In this document: positions 16,587-26,585 of the stretch, in pieces | How the letters are laid out: the number at the start of each line of letters is the position of its first letter | Position numbering within the stretch: position 1 is the first letter of the stretch | Assembly: GCA_036399775.1 (NCBI GenBank) | Contig: DASWMJ010000099.1 | Coordinates: 9,677 to 73,676, forward strand | From: JADMIH01 sp036399775 | GTDB lineage: Bacteria; Chloroflexota; Chloroflexia; QHBQ01; JADMIH01 | Reading direction: 5' to 3' | DNA length: 64,000 bases | The notes under the pieces: generated by a model | Told to the model about the DNA's origin: nothing | Databases searched by the model: none | The model's input: the letters and a program-made list of their open reading frames with translations, nothing else | Position numbers and translations under genes: made by a program

Positions 16587-19500
16587 TCACCCTTGACGTT
16601 CTTGCTTGAGTGCCTGCTCAAGTTTATATCGGATATCCCAGTAGGTGCTTTGAGCAGGTTCCCCTTTGATGTTCGGTTCAATTGCCTTGAGAATCTCCAG
16701 AAAGGCAGGAATTTCAACGGATAACGTTTGGTGGTCAGTTTTTGTCAGCATGTCACTTTGCTGGTCGGCGTCGGCGCTGTACACAAGATCCTTCCACTCC
16801 TGCACGCTGAACTGACCCGGACGATACTTTGGACCTAGTTTGAAAACCATATGTAGTAAAGGCTTTACCAAGAGCACGAACGCAGCTATTAGAAGGGCAA
16901 CCGTAACTATGGCTGCAGTACTGGAGATGATAGGCCACGGCAGAATTGCGAGCATATCGTCAGTCCAGGTTAAGATATCCGTAAAGACTATAAAGACCAT
17001 TAGGAGCAGCCACGCAACAGGTAACCAAATCCAACTGTTTCTTCTAAACCAGGACAACAGCGTAGAGAAGTTTCTGTATCTTATGTATACGCCGATTAGT
17101 ACCGCAGCCGCAACTAAAGCAAGTAAAGCAACGCAACTGACAACCGGGTGGTAGGGTAAATGCAGCAAATCAGTAACCCATTGGCTGACCATAGCCAGCA
17201 GAAGGGCTGGAGGGCCGAGGAAAAAAAAGCCAAAAGGAAGCCTAAATAAATAGCTAGCAAACTCAGAAGCCCCCCAGGGATCCACGACCAATACTCGCGC
17301 ACCGCATCGCCAGCTGGCGACTTCCACGTAACCCTGATGAAACTCATCAAATTATGGCTGCGACCTCGTACGGTAGTTGTAGCAACTAGATAAATCACCA
17401 GTACACTCACCTGCACGATAATTGCTATCAAGCCCAGTAACACAACGACAGGTATCGAACCGAACAAGGTAAGAAGAAAAAGGCCCCCCAACGCCGCACC
17501 ATTTCCTTTCCAAAGTGCATTTACGAGCAGAATGCAGAGGGGCACTAGCAATCCACCGCCTGTTAGGGTCAGCGATACACTAGAAGGAGCTGACTTGAGA
17601 GTGACCCCGATGATTAACATGAGCACGACTATAAAGATGGCAACAGACCACGGTTCACCCAAGATCGCAAGGTCGAAATTTTGGAAGGAGGGTATCGTAG
17701 CAGTATTAGACGCAGGGCTAGACGCAGGATGGGGAGAAAACCAGCGATTTATATCAACGCCGAATAAATCACTAAAGAACTTTAGATAGTCCCTCACTAC
17801 CCATTTCAATGGTTGGCCTACCCAGTTCAATACTTGATTCGCTGAGGTCTCATTTACTACTGGCAGATTCTCGATCTGCACAGATCTGAGTGACCACGCC
17901 CCATAGTAGATCGACCCAGCTAAGAATATGAGGATAATAAACTGAACCAGATAACAGATCGAGCTAATCGCCAAAGGCAATCGATGGCTGTTACTTTCAC
18001 TAGATGAGATGGCCTTCCAATAGGCAGAGAAGCGATGAGGGAAGGAGCCATTCGCAAGATCATATCCGATCTCAGTCGCAAGATTTGTGCGAGTTGCTCG
18101 TGCCCCTCCGCGATTGGCACTGATCAATATCAGCGCCTGATCACGAACCCAGTTTATTGGCGAATTCAGTGGTTTCTTCAGCGCCTCAATGAAGTCTATC
18201 TCCTTAACATTCTGGCAAGCTTCCATCATCTTCACCTGAGTAATCGGGTTGCCATAGGTTGCTAAGAAGCTAACGGCTTCCTGGAAAGGAGGCATGAGAG
18301 CATCTCGCACCAACCCAACAGAAGCACATTGATGCAGAATGCGCGAAGTTAACTCTACGCGATCTGCAAGTACAGTCTCGTTCTTGTCAGATAGAGCTAT
18401 CTCCAGCTTTTTGGCCTCATTGTCTGTACTTTCAGGTTCATGGTTTTCGCTCTCCGAACTCATTCTTGCCTGAAGACGTTCTAGGACCCGTCGCTTATAT
18501 TCTTCCTTCCGACGTTCAATAGCAGCGAACTCAGCTTTACAGGCTTCAAGTAGCACCGAAATAGAATTGGCCAGGGCCTGTGTGACTTTACTGCTCATGG
18601 CACTACCTGCGCCACCCATAAGGATCAGGTTTATCATGGTTTCTTGCCATCGTGGAGCATCAAGTTTGTCGAGCCAGCGCAGCCTCTTATGGGTTCCGTT
18701 GATATGGTGTGCTGTAAAATACTCCTGGAAGCGGTGGTGTTCGAATCGGACCTTGCTAACTTGTGTATCGTGTGATTCGGCAAGTATTCCACATGTCTTG
18801 CCAGCCCGTATCATAGCCTGAACCACCTCTTTGTCATGGCCTGCTTCAAGTTCAGTCGTTGCAATGACAGAACCTTGATTGCGTTCCGTAATCAAGTAGG
18901 CAAAACGTCCCCACTCACGGAACGCGTCCTCCATCTCCGGCAAAGTGCGAGTGCTATCAGAGTTTTCCGCAGACTTACGCTTATAATTGTATTCGCAATG
19001 GTAATCAAGCAAGTCAATTCGAGAAGTGGGCCAGTGCTTCTTCCCTTGCAGGTACCAACTCAAGAGCCAAAGCACAAAAGGATTGTCAGCCTCGATCGGG
19101 AGATCTCCCCGCAGCATGTATTTGGTGAGTTCTTTCAGTGTCCATTCTTTCTGACGGGCGTCGTCGGCTATGACAATGGGAAAGGGTCCGATGTACCTGG
19201 ATAGGTAGTCACGCACTTGATGGCGGTCAAAGGGTAGGAGCACAAGGCGCTCATGAGTGAACTGAGGGCTGAAGTCGGTGATGCGACAAGAAAAGAGCGT
19301 CTTCGAACCCATCCCCTTGAGGTGGCCCGCGAACTCACTCAGGGCTTTGGTGTGATCACTGTATCGTTCGCGGCTCATCTCATCCATGCCATCAAAGAAG
19401 ATGACAAGTCGTCCCTCCTCCAACAAAGCGTCAAATCGGTCTCTTATAGCTGGTTCGGATGCAAGCCACCTCTTGACATAGTCTTCCACATCCTTCATCC

Positions 19501-20323
19501 CTACCTCTCTGCCGGCATCGACATGGAATTCTCCCAATCGTACATAGATTGGAACAAGTGGGAATACGTAATGGAGTTCTTTGCCAGCAAGCATCATGGC
19601 AGCTTGCTGAAGTGTCATGGTCTTTCCACCACCCGGCTCGCCCAGAAGGATTAGAGGAACCTTTGTCGTATCTATATGCCTAAAGATGTTATGCACGCGG
19701 CGAGTCTTTCGATTAACTACGGATATCCGAGCACTCACCGAGTCGCCGCCTTGCGCTCGACCCGTGATGTGGAGCACCGTGCCAGGGATTGGGTTAACAA
19801 ACGCGTTCTCTTCCGGGTTCGGGTCAAGACCTTCTCGTATTTTCGGGATTATCTCGGCGTTAAGTGGGATGTATTCCCTTTGGTTCTGCCGCATATTCTG
19901 TTCGATTTTTGCATACAGACGACTGAGGTACTTCCTTATTTCGTTTGACTCTATGGGTTTTGGTAACAGGCCCAGATTGGTTAGAAACCAATCCAACCGA
20001 TGCAGAAGAGGAACCCGACGGGTCAAAAACCGGCGCATGTTACCGGAGGATAGGGAGGATAGGAATGTCTTCCGCATTTCCAGGTAGCTCTTCAGAGCCG
20101 CAGACATCTCGACACCGCGCGCCTTGTAGGTGGAACTCGCCACATTAACCACATCTTCTAGCTTGTGGTGCTTCCACAACTCTTCCAGGACTTGCTCCCA
20201 GCGGGCAATGGAGCTACCTTCGAGGGTAATAGCATGCGGATCCACGTCTATGCTGTGTAAGAGAATCTCTACGCCCTCGCGATCCGGATAGAGATTAGCA
20301 AGAATAACCGCCAGACTGCTCAT
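16587..20323 (-). CDS. EAD1-NACHT NTPase with C-terminal membrane region (frame restored by -1 shift)
   Basis: Residues 1-70 form an effector-associated domain 1 (EAD1: ILANLYPDREGVEILL ... RWEQVLEELWKHHKLEDVV). A NACHT NTPase follows with Walker A GEPGGGKT (228-235) and Walker B LVIFFDGMDEM (306-316), then a helical region. The C-terminal third has many membrane helices. The first frame ends at 17114, but in the -1 frame an open segment (to 16587) continues the membrane helices and adds a soluble tail ending EQALKQERQG. The two frames overlap at 17114-17327 and meet at a run of eight T (17221-17228). The joined protein would be about 1,250 residues. NACHT STAND proteins act as sensors in bacterial conflict and anti-phage systems. 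The upstream protease shares the same EAD1 domain and lies 91 bases away in the same operon. Confidence 0.82.
17221..17228 (-). other. U8 slippery run, site of predicted -1 shift
   Basis: On the coding strand the codons read GCT TTT TTT TCC, which contains the -1 slippery heptamer U UUU UUU in the correct phase. A -1 shift here joins the NACHT frame to the open frame that carries the rest of the membrane region. Ribosomal slippage, RNA polymerase slippage on the homopolymer, a real mutation, or a sequencing error would all look like this. Confidence 0.6.
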
Positions 20324-20414
20324 ATGGGAACTCTCCGATTAACAAGCCATTGCCAGTAGAAAACCTACTCCAGCAAGGTATAGATATCCCATTACGAATA
20401 GATTGTCGCTCGTT

Positions 20415-21410
20415 CTATGTGCTAAGTAAGTTGTGTTTCTTAAGCCCACTGAGCAATGCTCGAACGTGGATGCCCTCGTTGCGTAAGAAAACCCTCACAC
20501 CACCAGGCTCAGGTATCCATCCCCCACTATGGTGAAGAGCGACGAAACGCCAGTCACTATCGAACACCGGTGCCCCTGATGAGCCGGGCATCGTATCAGT
20601 TAGATACTGAACGCGTGAATCATTGCTGAATACGACCACATTATGGTATAGAGCGATCTGCTTCGGGAGGCCAGCCGGGTGTTGGATGATGTTCACATAG
20701 TCATCAACGCTGATATCTACTTCATGCAGATATATCTGACCCCATTCGGCATTTGGATTACCCTCAACATATACTGCGGTCCAATCATCTCCTTTGTCAG
20801 TGGCGAATGCTTTATCTGGATTGAGCATATATCTGGTTGCGCTCGCATCACCGCCCCCTACGTTCGTCTCGTAATTGAACCAAACTTCAGATTTCTGAGC
20901 ATCTTCTGGACTCGGAATAACGTGATTATTCGTCACAAGGAGATTGCTACTTGTCAAGAATCCGGTGCCAGAGGTTAGTCCCGTGCTTATGCGGACCACC
21001 GACTTTGCTCGAAGCAAACCCACCTCTAAGAAACTGATGGGCAGGAACGTAGGCTGCGCACCCATGATCTTCTCGAGACCAGCCATGTCCCTGGCTTGCC
21101 CCTTCCACGCGTAATTACTGGGGCTGGGGATTCCACCTAAGATGGGCTGCCTCATCTGGCGCTCAAAGGCCTCGAAGTCGATGTTCGGGAAGTTTTCCTT
21201 AGCTATGTGTATGAAGGCTTCAATCTTGTCGTGTTTGTTCGCTTCTTCAATGATCCGGAACCAGAAGATCTTTGGTGCGCCAGTAAAGTCAATCTCGTCC
21301 GGATTTAAACCGGCCCTTCTCACGGCGAAGCGAGCATTAGCTGGATCTGAGTAAAGCCCTGCGAAAAGTATGATCAAGTCGTTGAAGACTGGCTCCCAAC
21401 GTAGCTTCAT
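20415..21410 (-). CDS. EAD1-trypsin-like serine protease
   Basis: Residues 1-80 are an EAD1 domain (LYSDPANARFAVRRAG, IDFTGAPKIFW, EEANKHDKIEAFIHIA). Residues 120-331 are a trypsin-like protease with His163 (VTNNHVI), Asp209 (KGDDWTAVYV) and Ser278 (MPGSSGAPVF). All three catalytic residues are present and there is no signal peptide, so it is a cytoplasmic protease. EAD domains are thought to bring an effector to the NTPase that carries the matching EAD by like-with-like contact. Here the partner is the EAD1-NACHT gene immediately downstream, so the NACHT protein probably senses a trigger and activates this protease. AGAGGTAGG lies just upstream of the ATG. Confidence 0.88.
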   Translation of the reverse strand: MKLRWEPVFNDLIILFAGLYSDPANARFAVRRAGLNPDEIDFTGAPKIFWFRIIEEANKHDKIEAFIHIAKENFPNIDFEAFERQMRQPILGGIPSPSNYAWKGQARDMAGLEKIMGAQPTFLPISFLEVGLLRAKSVVRISTGLTSGTGFLTSSNLLVTNNHVIPSPEDAQKSEVWFNYETNVGGGDASATRYMLNPDKAFATDKGDDWTAVYVEGNPNAEWGQIYLHEVDISVDDYVNIIQHPAGLPKQIALYHNVVVFSNDSRVQYLTDTMPGSSGAPVFDSDWRFVALHHSGGWIPEPGGVRVFLRNEGIHVRALLSGLKKHNLLST

Positions 21411-21763
21411 AACCTACCTCTTAGTGGAGCAAGAAAGGGGAACTGGCTCTTCTCTAGTCGCCGAGAAATACTGAGAACAACGGCCTATGTACGGTATATA
21501 TTGGGATCCTAGAGCAGGGAATACTTCGCCGCAACATCCATCTGAACACGATAAGCGCTCGTCGGTGAAGATGGCCAAGTTCCTGCGCAAATTGCGGCTT
21601 TAGAAGGGATTGGTAGTCCCTCGTCCAAGTGTTTGGCTTAGCTTTGTTGCTAATTGATGGTCACTTGATGTGTTGTAACGTTGCCTAATTGATACTTAGA
21701 CGAAAAAGGCAGTAATTACAATAATTATAGCATAGAAGTATATGAGCGATGAATGCTATCACA
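21411..21763 (-). other. Gap upstream of the EAD1 operon, no gene seen
   Basis: No coding region is supported in these 353 bases. They should hold the promoter of the protease-NACHT operon and the end of transcription of the large metalloprotease gene. The stretch 21640-21745 is clearly more A/T-rich than the surrounding genes. I could not identify a convincing -35/-10 pair or a terminator hairpin. Confidence 0.4.
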
Positions 21764-24700
21764 TCATGTAGGGTTGGCACGCACCCAGGAGCGGCCATTG
21801 TATACGTACCACAGACCGTCAGCCGCGCCCATCATCCAGTAGCGGCCATAGTGGTCCTGCACCCTCATTGTGTTGACCGATGCCTCGTATTGCTGAGGGT
21901 TGATGCGTCCTGCTGCAAGGTCTCCTCTCAGGCGAGCATAGTCCATCTGCGCCCTCTGGAATGGGGTCAGGCTGGCGGGGGGTGGCATGGGTAGGGGAGG
22001 AGCATATTGTGGAGCGGATGGGTAGGGCGTGGGTTGGGGACGGGGCGTAGCGGGCGGGTAGGAGGGCGGGCCTGGATTGGGCGCAGCCGAGGGGTGGGAG
22101 GTTGGTGGGTGCTGGGTGGGTGGAGATTGGGTGGCCGTAGGGGTAAAGATAGGTGGGGTGGGTGTGGGTCGAGGATGAGCGATTGGTGCCGCGCTGGTTC
22201 CGGCAGGGTATGCTTGCACTCGCCGCCGAGAGGAACGGGCGATGATAATGCCCATCCCTACGACCAGCACTCCGGCAAACAGGACGCCACCGACAATCGC
22301 TATTAGGCCCCAACCGGGTAGGCCGCTTCCGGATGTGGGGGCGCTACTTGATGGGGGATTGGTGCCCTGGGAAGTAGGTGCGGAGGAGTTGGTGGGGGAG
22401 TTAGGCTGGGCGGGGACGACAAGGGGGCCTACGTCGGAGTGGGTGGTGTTGAAGCCGTCGCTTGCCAGGATGCGGATGTAGGTCTGGTCGCTGGGGAGTA
22501 TCTCTTCGGTGGAGAATGTGTACTCGGTCTCGTGGGAGCTTACTTGCAGAGGATACCATGTATGTTTGCTGTCGGGGCTGTAGAGGATGTCGTAGCGCAG
22601 GGCGGCGGGGTCGCTGTCGGGGTCTTCGGCTGACCATGTGATGGTGTGCTCGCCTTCCCAGCGGTCGCCGGATTGGGGGGAGGTGATGGCGAGGGTGGGG
22701 GGTTGGGTGGTTGCTACCAGGGAGGTAAGCTCTTGCTCCTGGCCGTTTTCGTTGCGTACCAGGACGACGCGGGTGGCGTTGCCGGGGTCAGGCACTTCGA
22801 GGACGAAGCCTGATCTCTCTAGCGGCTCGTTGGTCTCCTGGGATTGGAAGGTGAGGTCGAAGCAGCGTTCGTAGAGCAGCGTGTCGCCGGCGTCCAAGAA
22901 GCGCAGGCAGTGGTTTCCCTCGCCTTCGCTCTGCGCCGTTCGATTTGCCGCTTCTGTTCCGCCGAAGGTCAGGGGGAGGAAGAGGCTGGTGGCAAGATCG
23001 GGTTGGTGACGCTTTGCTGGGTAGGATGGGGCTTGACGGGGTGCGGGAAGGCCACCGGAAGCGGGGTCGGGGGGGCGCACCATGTCAATCTGGGCGGTGT
23101 AGCCTTTGAGGGAGGCCCAGCCGCGCACCCATAGCTTGTGGGCGGTGTCGGTCAGGAAAGCGCCCTGGGGACGCAGGTTATTGTCATAGAGTTTCTTGTA
23201 GTGGAAGGTAGATACCCAGGCCTTGGTGTGCCCGCAGTAGGACATGAGGTCGTAGTTGGTGGTGGGTATGACCACCATCGCATCGGTGTCGAAGCCGTAT
23301 TCCTGGATACGGGCGCTGTCGTTGTATTCAGAGGGCCAGTAGTTGGTGTGGGTATTCGGTGAGATGCGGCAATCTGAGCTTGGGTCGCTCTTGGTGCCGG
23401 TGTGTTCCAGGCCGAGGTCGTGGCCTACTTCGTGGGGGAGGACGTGGTGGGAGGAGTAATCGGTGTGGAAGTCAACCGCCAGGGCAACGTGGGCCGTCTG
23501 CCCGGAGAACACGGTCTCAGCGAGGCCACCGAAGTTGATCGTGTTCACATATTCGTTGGGGAGCCACCCTACAAGGATGTCGGGCTTGTCGCCTTCGATG
23601 CGGTCGTAGTACTCTCTGAGGGACCAGTTGAGGTCCTCTCCGAGGTCGTCGGTTGAGAGCGGCCGTGTGGTACGCACGCGGAAGGGTAGCTCGTAGTATT
23701 GGATGCCGTTGTCGGCGGCGGGGTAGAGCTTCTTCATCATGCCGTCGTATTTGGCGATGCCGTCGCCCGGCCACGCCCATTCTGTCTTGCCCGGCGGCCT
23801 GTAGCCGATGCGGACGTAGCCTACGCGCAGGCCGTTTCGCTCTACGAACTCGAACGGCTGTGTAGCTTCGTTGTTGTCGTAGTTGGACTCCTCGATGGTG
23901 CGGGTGGGGTTGACGACTGCTTTCAGGCTGAATGCCCCCGCAGTGGTTAGCTCGTTTGGAATGAGGAAGTTGAGGGAGTTATCTATATTGCCCCGGTCAG
24001 GCTCGCGGTCCGGGTACACTAAAGCTGACGCGCTGGATGGCTTGACTTCTACTTCACTTTTGCCTTCGGGCCAGACGAAAAGGGACGCTGAGACGGTCTG
24101 AGGGGAGGGGTCGGTTGCGCCTGCCAATCGCGGGAAGACGCGGACGACGGTCTTCTTGCCCGCTACTAAAGGTATGCTGTTGTCTTTGGTCTGGATCACC
24201 TGCACTACCTCTATGTGCTCGATGGTGAGGTCTAGCCCTTCCGGGACGGAGTAGGCAGAGAGCGCCTTGTCTACGCTGCCGGCTATCGCGCGCATTTCGG
24301 CGGGGTCGTTGAGGGTGTAGTTGGCGTCGTCTTTCCAACCGGCATCGCCGGTGACCACGTAAGGGCCTCGCGCGAAGAGCACCTTGGCCGATACCTGGGT
24401 GTTGGCGGGGTTGCTAGGGTCGCTCGGAGGGACGGCGGCCATTTCGAAGCCGTAACCTGGGTCGCCGTAAGCTGTGGTGGCTACCCATTTATCGCCTAGT
24501 GGGCCGGGGGGCCTGTTCCCATAATCGTAGTATTTGAAGTCTGCGTGGGCCTGGTCTATGGTCTTGTATCTTGTGATGGTGAAGTAGAAGAACTTGTGCT
24601 CATCGCCTCGGCGGTGGTCCGAAACGTGGCAGCCGTCGTACTTGCCACCCTCGGCGGTGGAAGGAACGACCTCGAAGCCTTCGCCTGATGGGAGGAGAGC

Positions 24701-24862
24701 GCACAGGTCGGGGCCTTGTTGGGCGTGCAGCGTGGAGTTGGCGGTGGTGGCGTGGCTTACCCCGGCTGGGGCCGATGTATTTAGCGCCAGCATTAGGCTG
24801 CATGCAAATATAACCCTCAGCCAAAGCCAACGTCGGGTGGAGAGTGTGTTCATACCCTTCAT
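21764..24862 (-). CDS. Secreted membrane-anchored metalloprotease with C-terminal SHOCT-like tail
   Basis: The 1,032-residue protein has a signal peptide (about residues 1-38, ending SAPAGVSHA). A domain at about 40-200 carries DLCALLPSGEGF and a CARDB-like region (LTIEHIEVVQVIQT ... ESNYDNNEATQPF). A zinc protease domain follows with HEVGHDLGLEH near residue 480 (HExxHxxGxxH) and a later LMSYCG that fits the Met-turn. Next is a beta-rich domain with an Ig/FN3-like segment (TITSPQSGDRWEGEHTITWS variant), one membrane helix near 845-875 (GLIAIVGGVLFAGVLVVGMGI), a Pro-rich linker, and a C-terminal SHOCT-like helix pair (FQRAQMDYARLRGDLAAGRI) ending in a WYVYNGRSW segment. The protease domain therefore faces outward and the tail is cytoplasmic. 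The substrate is unknown. Confidence 0.82.
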   Translation of the reverse strand: MKGMNTLSTRRWLWLRVIFACSLMLALNTSAPAGVSHATTANSTLHAQQGPDLCALLPSGEGFEVVPSTAEGGKYDGCHVSDHRRGDEHKFFYFTITRYKTIDQAHADFKYYDYGNRPPGPLGDKWVATTAYGDPGYGFEMAAVPPSDPSNPANTQVSAKVLFARGPYVVTGDAGWKDDANYTLNDPAEMRAIAGSVDKALSAYSVPEGLDLTIEHIEVVQVIQTKDNSIPLVAGKKTVVRVFPRLAGATDPSPQTVSASLFVWPEGKSEVEVKPSSASALVYPDREPDRGNIDNSLNFLIPNELTTAGAFSLKAVVNPTRTIEESNYDNNEATQPFEFVERNGLRVGYVRIGYRPPGKTEWAWPGDGIAKYDGMMKKLYPAADNGIQYYELPFRVRTTRPLSTDDLGEDLNWSLREYYDRIEGDKPDILVGWLPNEYVNTINFGGLAETVFSGQTAHVALAVDFHTDYSSHHVLPHEVGHDLGLEHTGTKSDPSSDCRISPNTHTNYWPSEYNDSARIQEYGFDTDAMVVIPTTNYDLMSYCGHTKAWVSTFHYKKLYDNNLRPQGAFLTDTAHKLWVRGWASLKGYTAQIDMVRPPDPASGGLPAPRQAPSYPAKRHQPDLATSLFLPLTFGGTEAANRTAQSEGEGNHCLRFLDAGDTLLYERCFDLTFQSQETNEPLERSGFVLEVPDPGNATRVVLVRNENGQEQELTSLVATTQPPTLAITSPQSGDRWEGEHTITWSAEDPDSDPAALRYDILYSPDSKHTWYPLQVSSHETEYTFSTEEILPSDQTYIRILASDGFNTTHSDVGPLVVPAQPNSPTNSSAPTSQGTNPPSSSAPTSGSGLPGWGLIAIVGGVLFAGVLVVGMGIIIARSSRRRVQAYPAGTSAAPIAHPRPTPTPPIFTPTATQSPPTQHPPTSHPSAAPNPGPPSYPPATPRPQPTPYPSAPQYAPPLPMPPPASLTPFQRAQMDYARLRGDLAAGRINPQQYEASVNTMRVQDHYGRYWMMGAADGLWYVYNGRSWVRANPT

Positions 24863-25111
24863 AGGATATCCTCTACGTGTAGATCACGCCTCAACTATGA
24901 GATTGTACAAGTCCGAGTGAGCTAACTTACCTGCGGTGATGAAGGGGTAAGGCGAATGAGCGATATGGAGGGCACGGTGCAGGTGTTGGGGATGCTTATC
25001 GTGAGGCGTGCAAGCAAAAACAACATAACAAGAGACCTGCATGAGCAGGCTTATACAATAAAAGCATACCACTACTGTCAAGCCTTGCCGGAGGGGTAAA
25101 CTGTATTCCGT

Positions 25112-25247
25112 CTAACCGCCAAGACGCAAAGACGCGAAGTACCCATCAAGAGGTTTATTGTTCGGTTTCTACTATGGTGTAGTGCCTGACCAGCTATTCT
25201 CATATCGCCTTGGCGGGTACCTGGCGTCTTGGCGTCTTGGCGGTTAG
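25112..25247. repeat. Inverted pair of CCGCCAAGACGC repeats
   Basis: Arms 25112-25142 and 25217-25247 match in reverse complement at 28 of 31 positions, around a 74-base spacer. They are built of the same CGCCAAGA units as the element at 7090-7232. The element lies in the 512-base gap between the divergent metalloprotease and methyltransferase genes; nothing else could be assigned in that gap except the region near 25260-25370, which should carry the methyltransferase promoter. Confidence 0.85.
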
Positions 25248-25374
25248 CCTTTGCTTGTTCGTGTAACCCTAGCTTGGGTAGGAGACTTGCATTGACGGAT
25301 GAAAGTAAGGCATAATAGGCGAATGCCGTGCGCGGCTTGACCTTGAGACCAGACCGAACGCAGAGACTCAGCTT

Positions 25375-26463
25375 ATGCGCTACCTGGGGAACAAAGATAG
25401 CCTGCTGTCGTTTATTGACGAGGTGCTCGCGAGGCATGGCGTTGCCAGCACGCGTACCGAGCCTTTGTGCGTGTGCGACCCTTTTACGGGGACGACTGCG
25501 GTAGCGAGGCATTTGAAGAGGATGGAGTGGCGGGTGGTGTCGGGGGATTTGATGACCTACTCGTATGCGCTCCAACACGCTTATATCGGGTTGAGCGAAA
25601 CGCCGCCGTTCGCGGGGCTGCTCCAGATGGGGGCGCTCGATCCTGATTTGACGCTGGCGGTGCCTTTGCATAGGGCGATTGCTCACCTGAATAATCTGCG
25701 CGGGGTGGAGGGGTTTTTCTACAGGACTTATTCTCCTGATGGGGAGGAGGGGAGGCGATATTTTACTTCGGCCAATGCGCTGCGGATAGACGCTATACGG
25801 CAGACGATCAACCAGTGGTGGGAGAGGGGTTGGCTGACGGAGGCCGAGCGGTTCTTGCTGGTGGCGGCGCTTATTGAGGCGGTGTCGAAGGTGGCGAACG
25901 TGGCGGGGACGTATGCCGCTTATCTGAAGCGATGGGACCCGCGCGCCCATAAGCCGATGATGTTGAGGGTGCCCCAGATCGTGCATAGCGCGCACGAGCA
26001 TGACGTTCACCAGGCGGATGCGGGTGAGGTGGTAGAAGGGTGTGAGTGCGATTTGCTGTATATTGACCCGCCGTACAACAGCAGGCAGTATTGCACGAAC
26101 TATCATTTGTTAGAGACGCTTGCGCTGGGGGACGAGCCGGAGGTCAGGGGGGTGGCAGGGCTGCGGGCGGAGAATGGGAAGAAGTCGCCTTATTGCAGGG
26201 CGGGGCAGGCGGAAGAAGCGCTGGCGGGGCTGGTGGGGAAGGCGAATACGCGGCGGATATTGATGAGCTACAACAGCGAGGGGATTATCCCGCACGAGAG
26301 GATCATGGAGATATTGTCGGGGCGTGGGGAGGTGGAGGTGTATGAGTGTGAGTACAGGAGATTCAGGTCGGACGCGGACGGGGAGAACCGGCGATATGGT
26401 GGGCGGGCGACGGTGAGGGAGATGCTTTATTGGGTGGAGGTGGGCGGGAAGCGTGAAACGTAA
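25375..26463 (+). CDS. D12-class DNA adenine methyltransferase
   Basis: The 362-residue protein starts MRYLGNKDSLLSFIDEVL, a typical D12-class opening. Motif I is VCDPFTGTTAVARHLK, and motif IV is LLYIDPPYNSRQYCTNYH. DPPY is the signature of N6-adenine methylation by this class, and NSRQY is frequent in M.FokI-like members. No restriction endonuclease is adjacent. A second, unrelated methyltransferase follows 122 bases downstream, so the pair may have regulatory or protective rather than restriction function. The target site cannot be predicted. Confidence 0.88.
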   Translation: MRYLGNKDSLLSFIDEVLARHGVASTRTEPLCVCDPFTGTTAVARHLKRMEWRVVSGDLMTYSYALQHAYIGLSETPPFAGLLQMGALDPDLTLAVPLHRAIAHLNNLRGVEGFFYRTYSPDGEEGRRYFTSANALRIDAIRQTINQWWERGWLTEAERFLLVAALIEAVSKVANVAGTYAAYLKRWDPRAHKPMMLRVPQIVHSAHEHDVHQADAGEVVEGCECDLLYIDPPYNSRQYCTNYHLLETLALGDEPEVRGVAGLRAENGKKSPYCRAGQAEEALAGLVGKANTRRILMSYNSEGIIPHERIMEILSGRGEVEVYECEYRRFRSDADGENRRYGGRATVREMLYWVEVGGKRET

Positions 26464-26548
26464 ACCGCAAAGACGCTAAGGAACGCGGAGTTCGCAAAGG
26501 TTTTGTTGGTTGAGCCACAAAGAGACAAAGAACACTAACATTTTTTTG
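26462..26548 (+). repeat. Dispersed repeat copy (CCGCAAAGACGC family)
   Basis: About 80 bases nearly identical to 13864-13943 (CCGCAAAGACGCTAAGGAAC, then GTTCGCAAAGG, then CCACAAAGAGACAAAGAACAC), fused to the end of the upstream methyltransferase gene. A third, more diverged copy is at 34480-34560. All three are in the same orientation. Confidence 0.85.
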
Positions 26549-26585
26549 GATTGAGACGAAGAGACGCCGAGATCGCATGTGAAAC

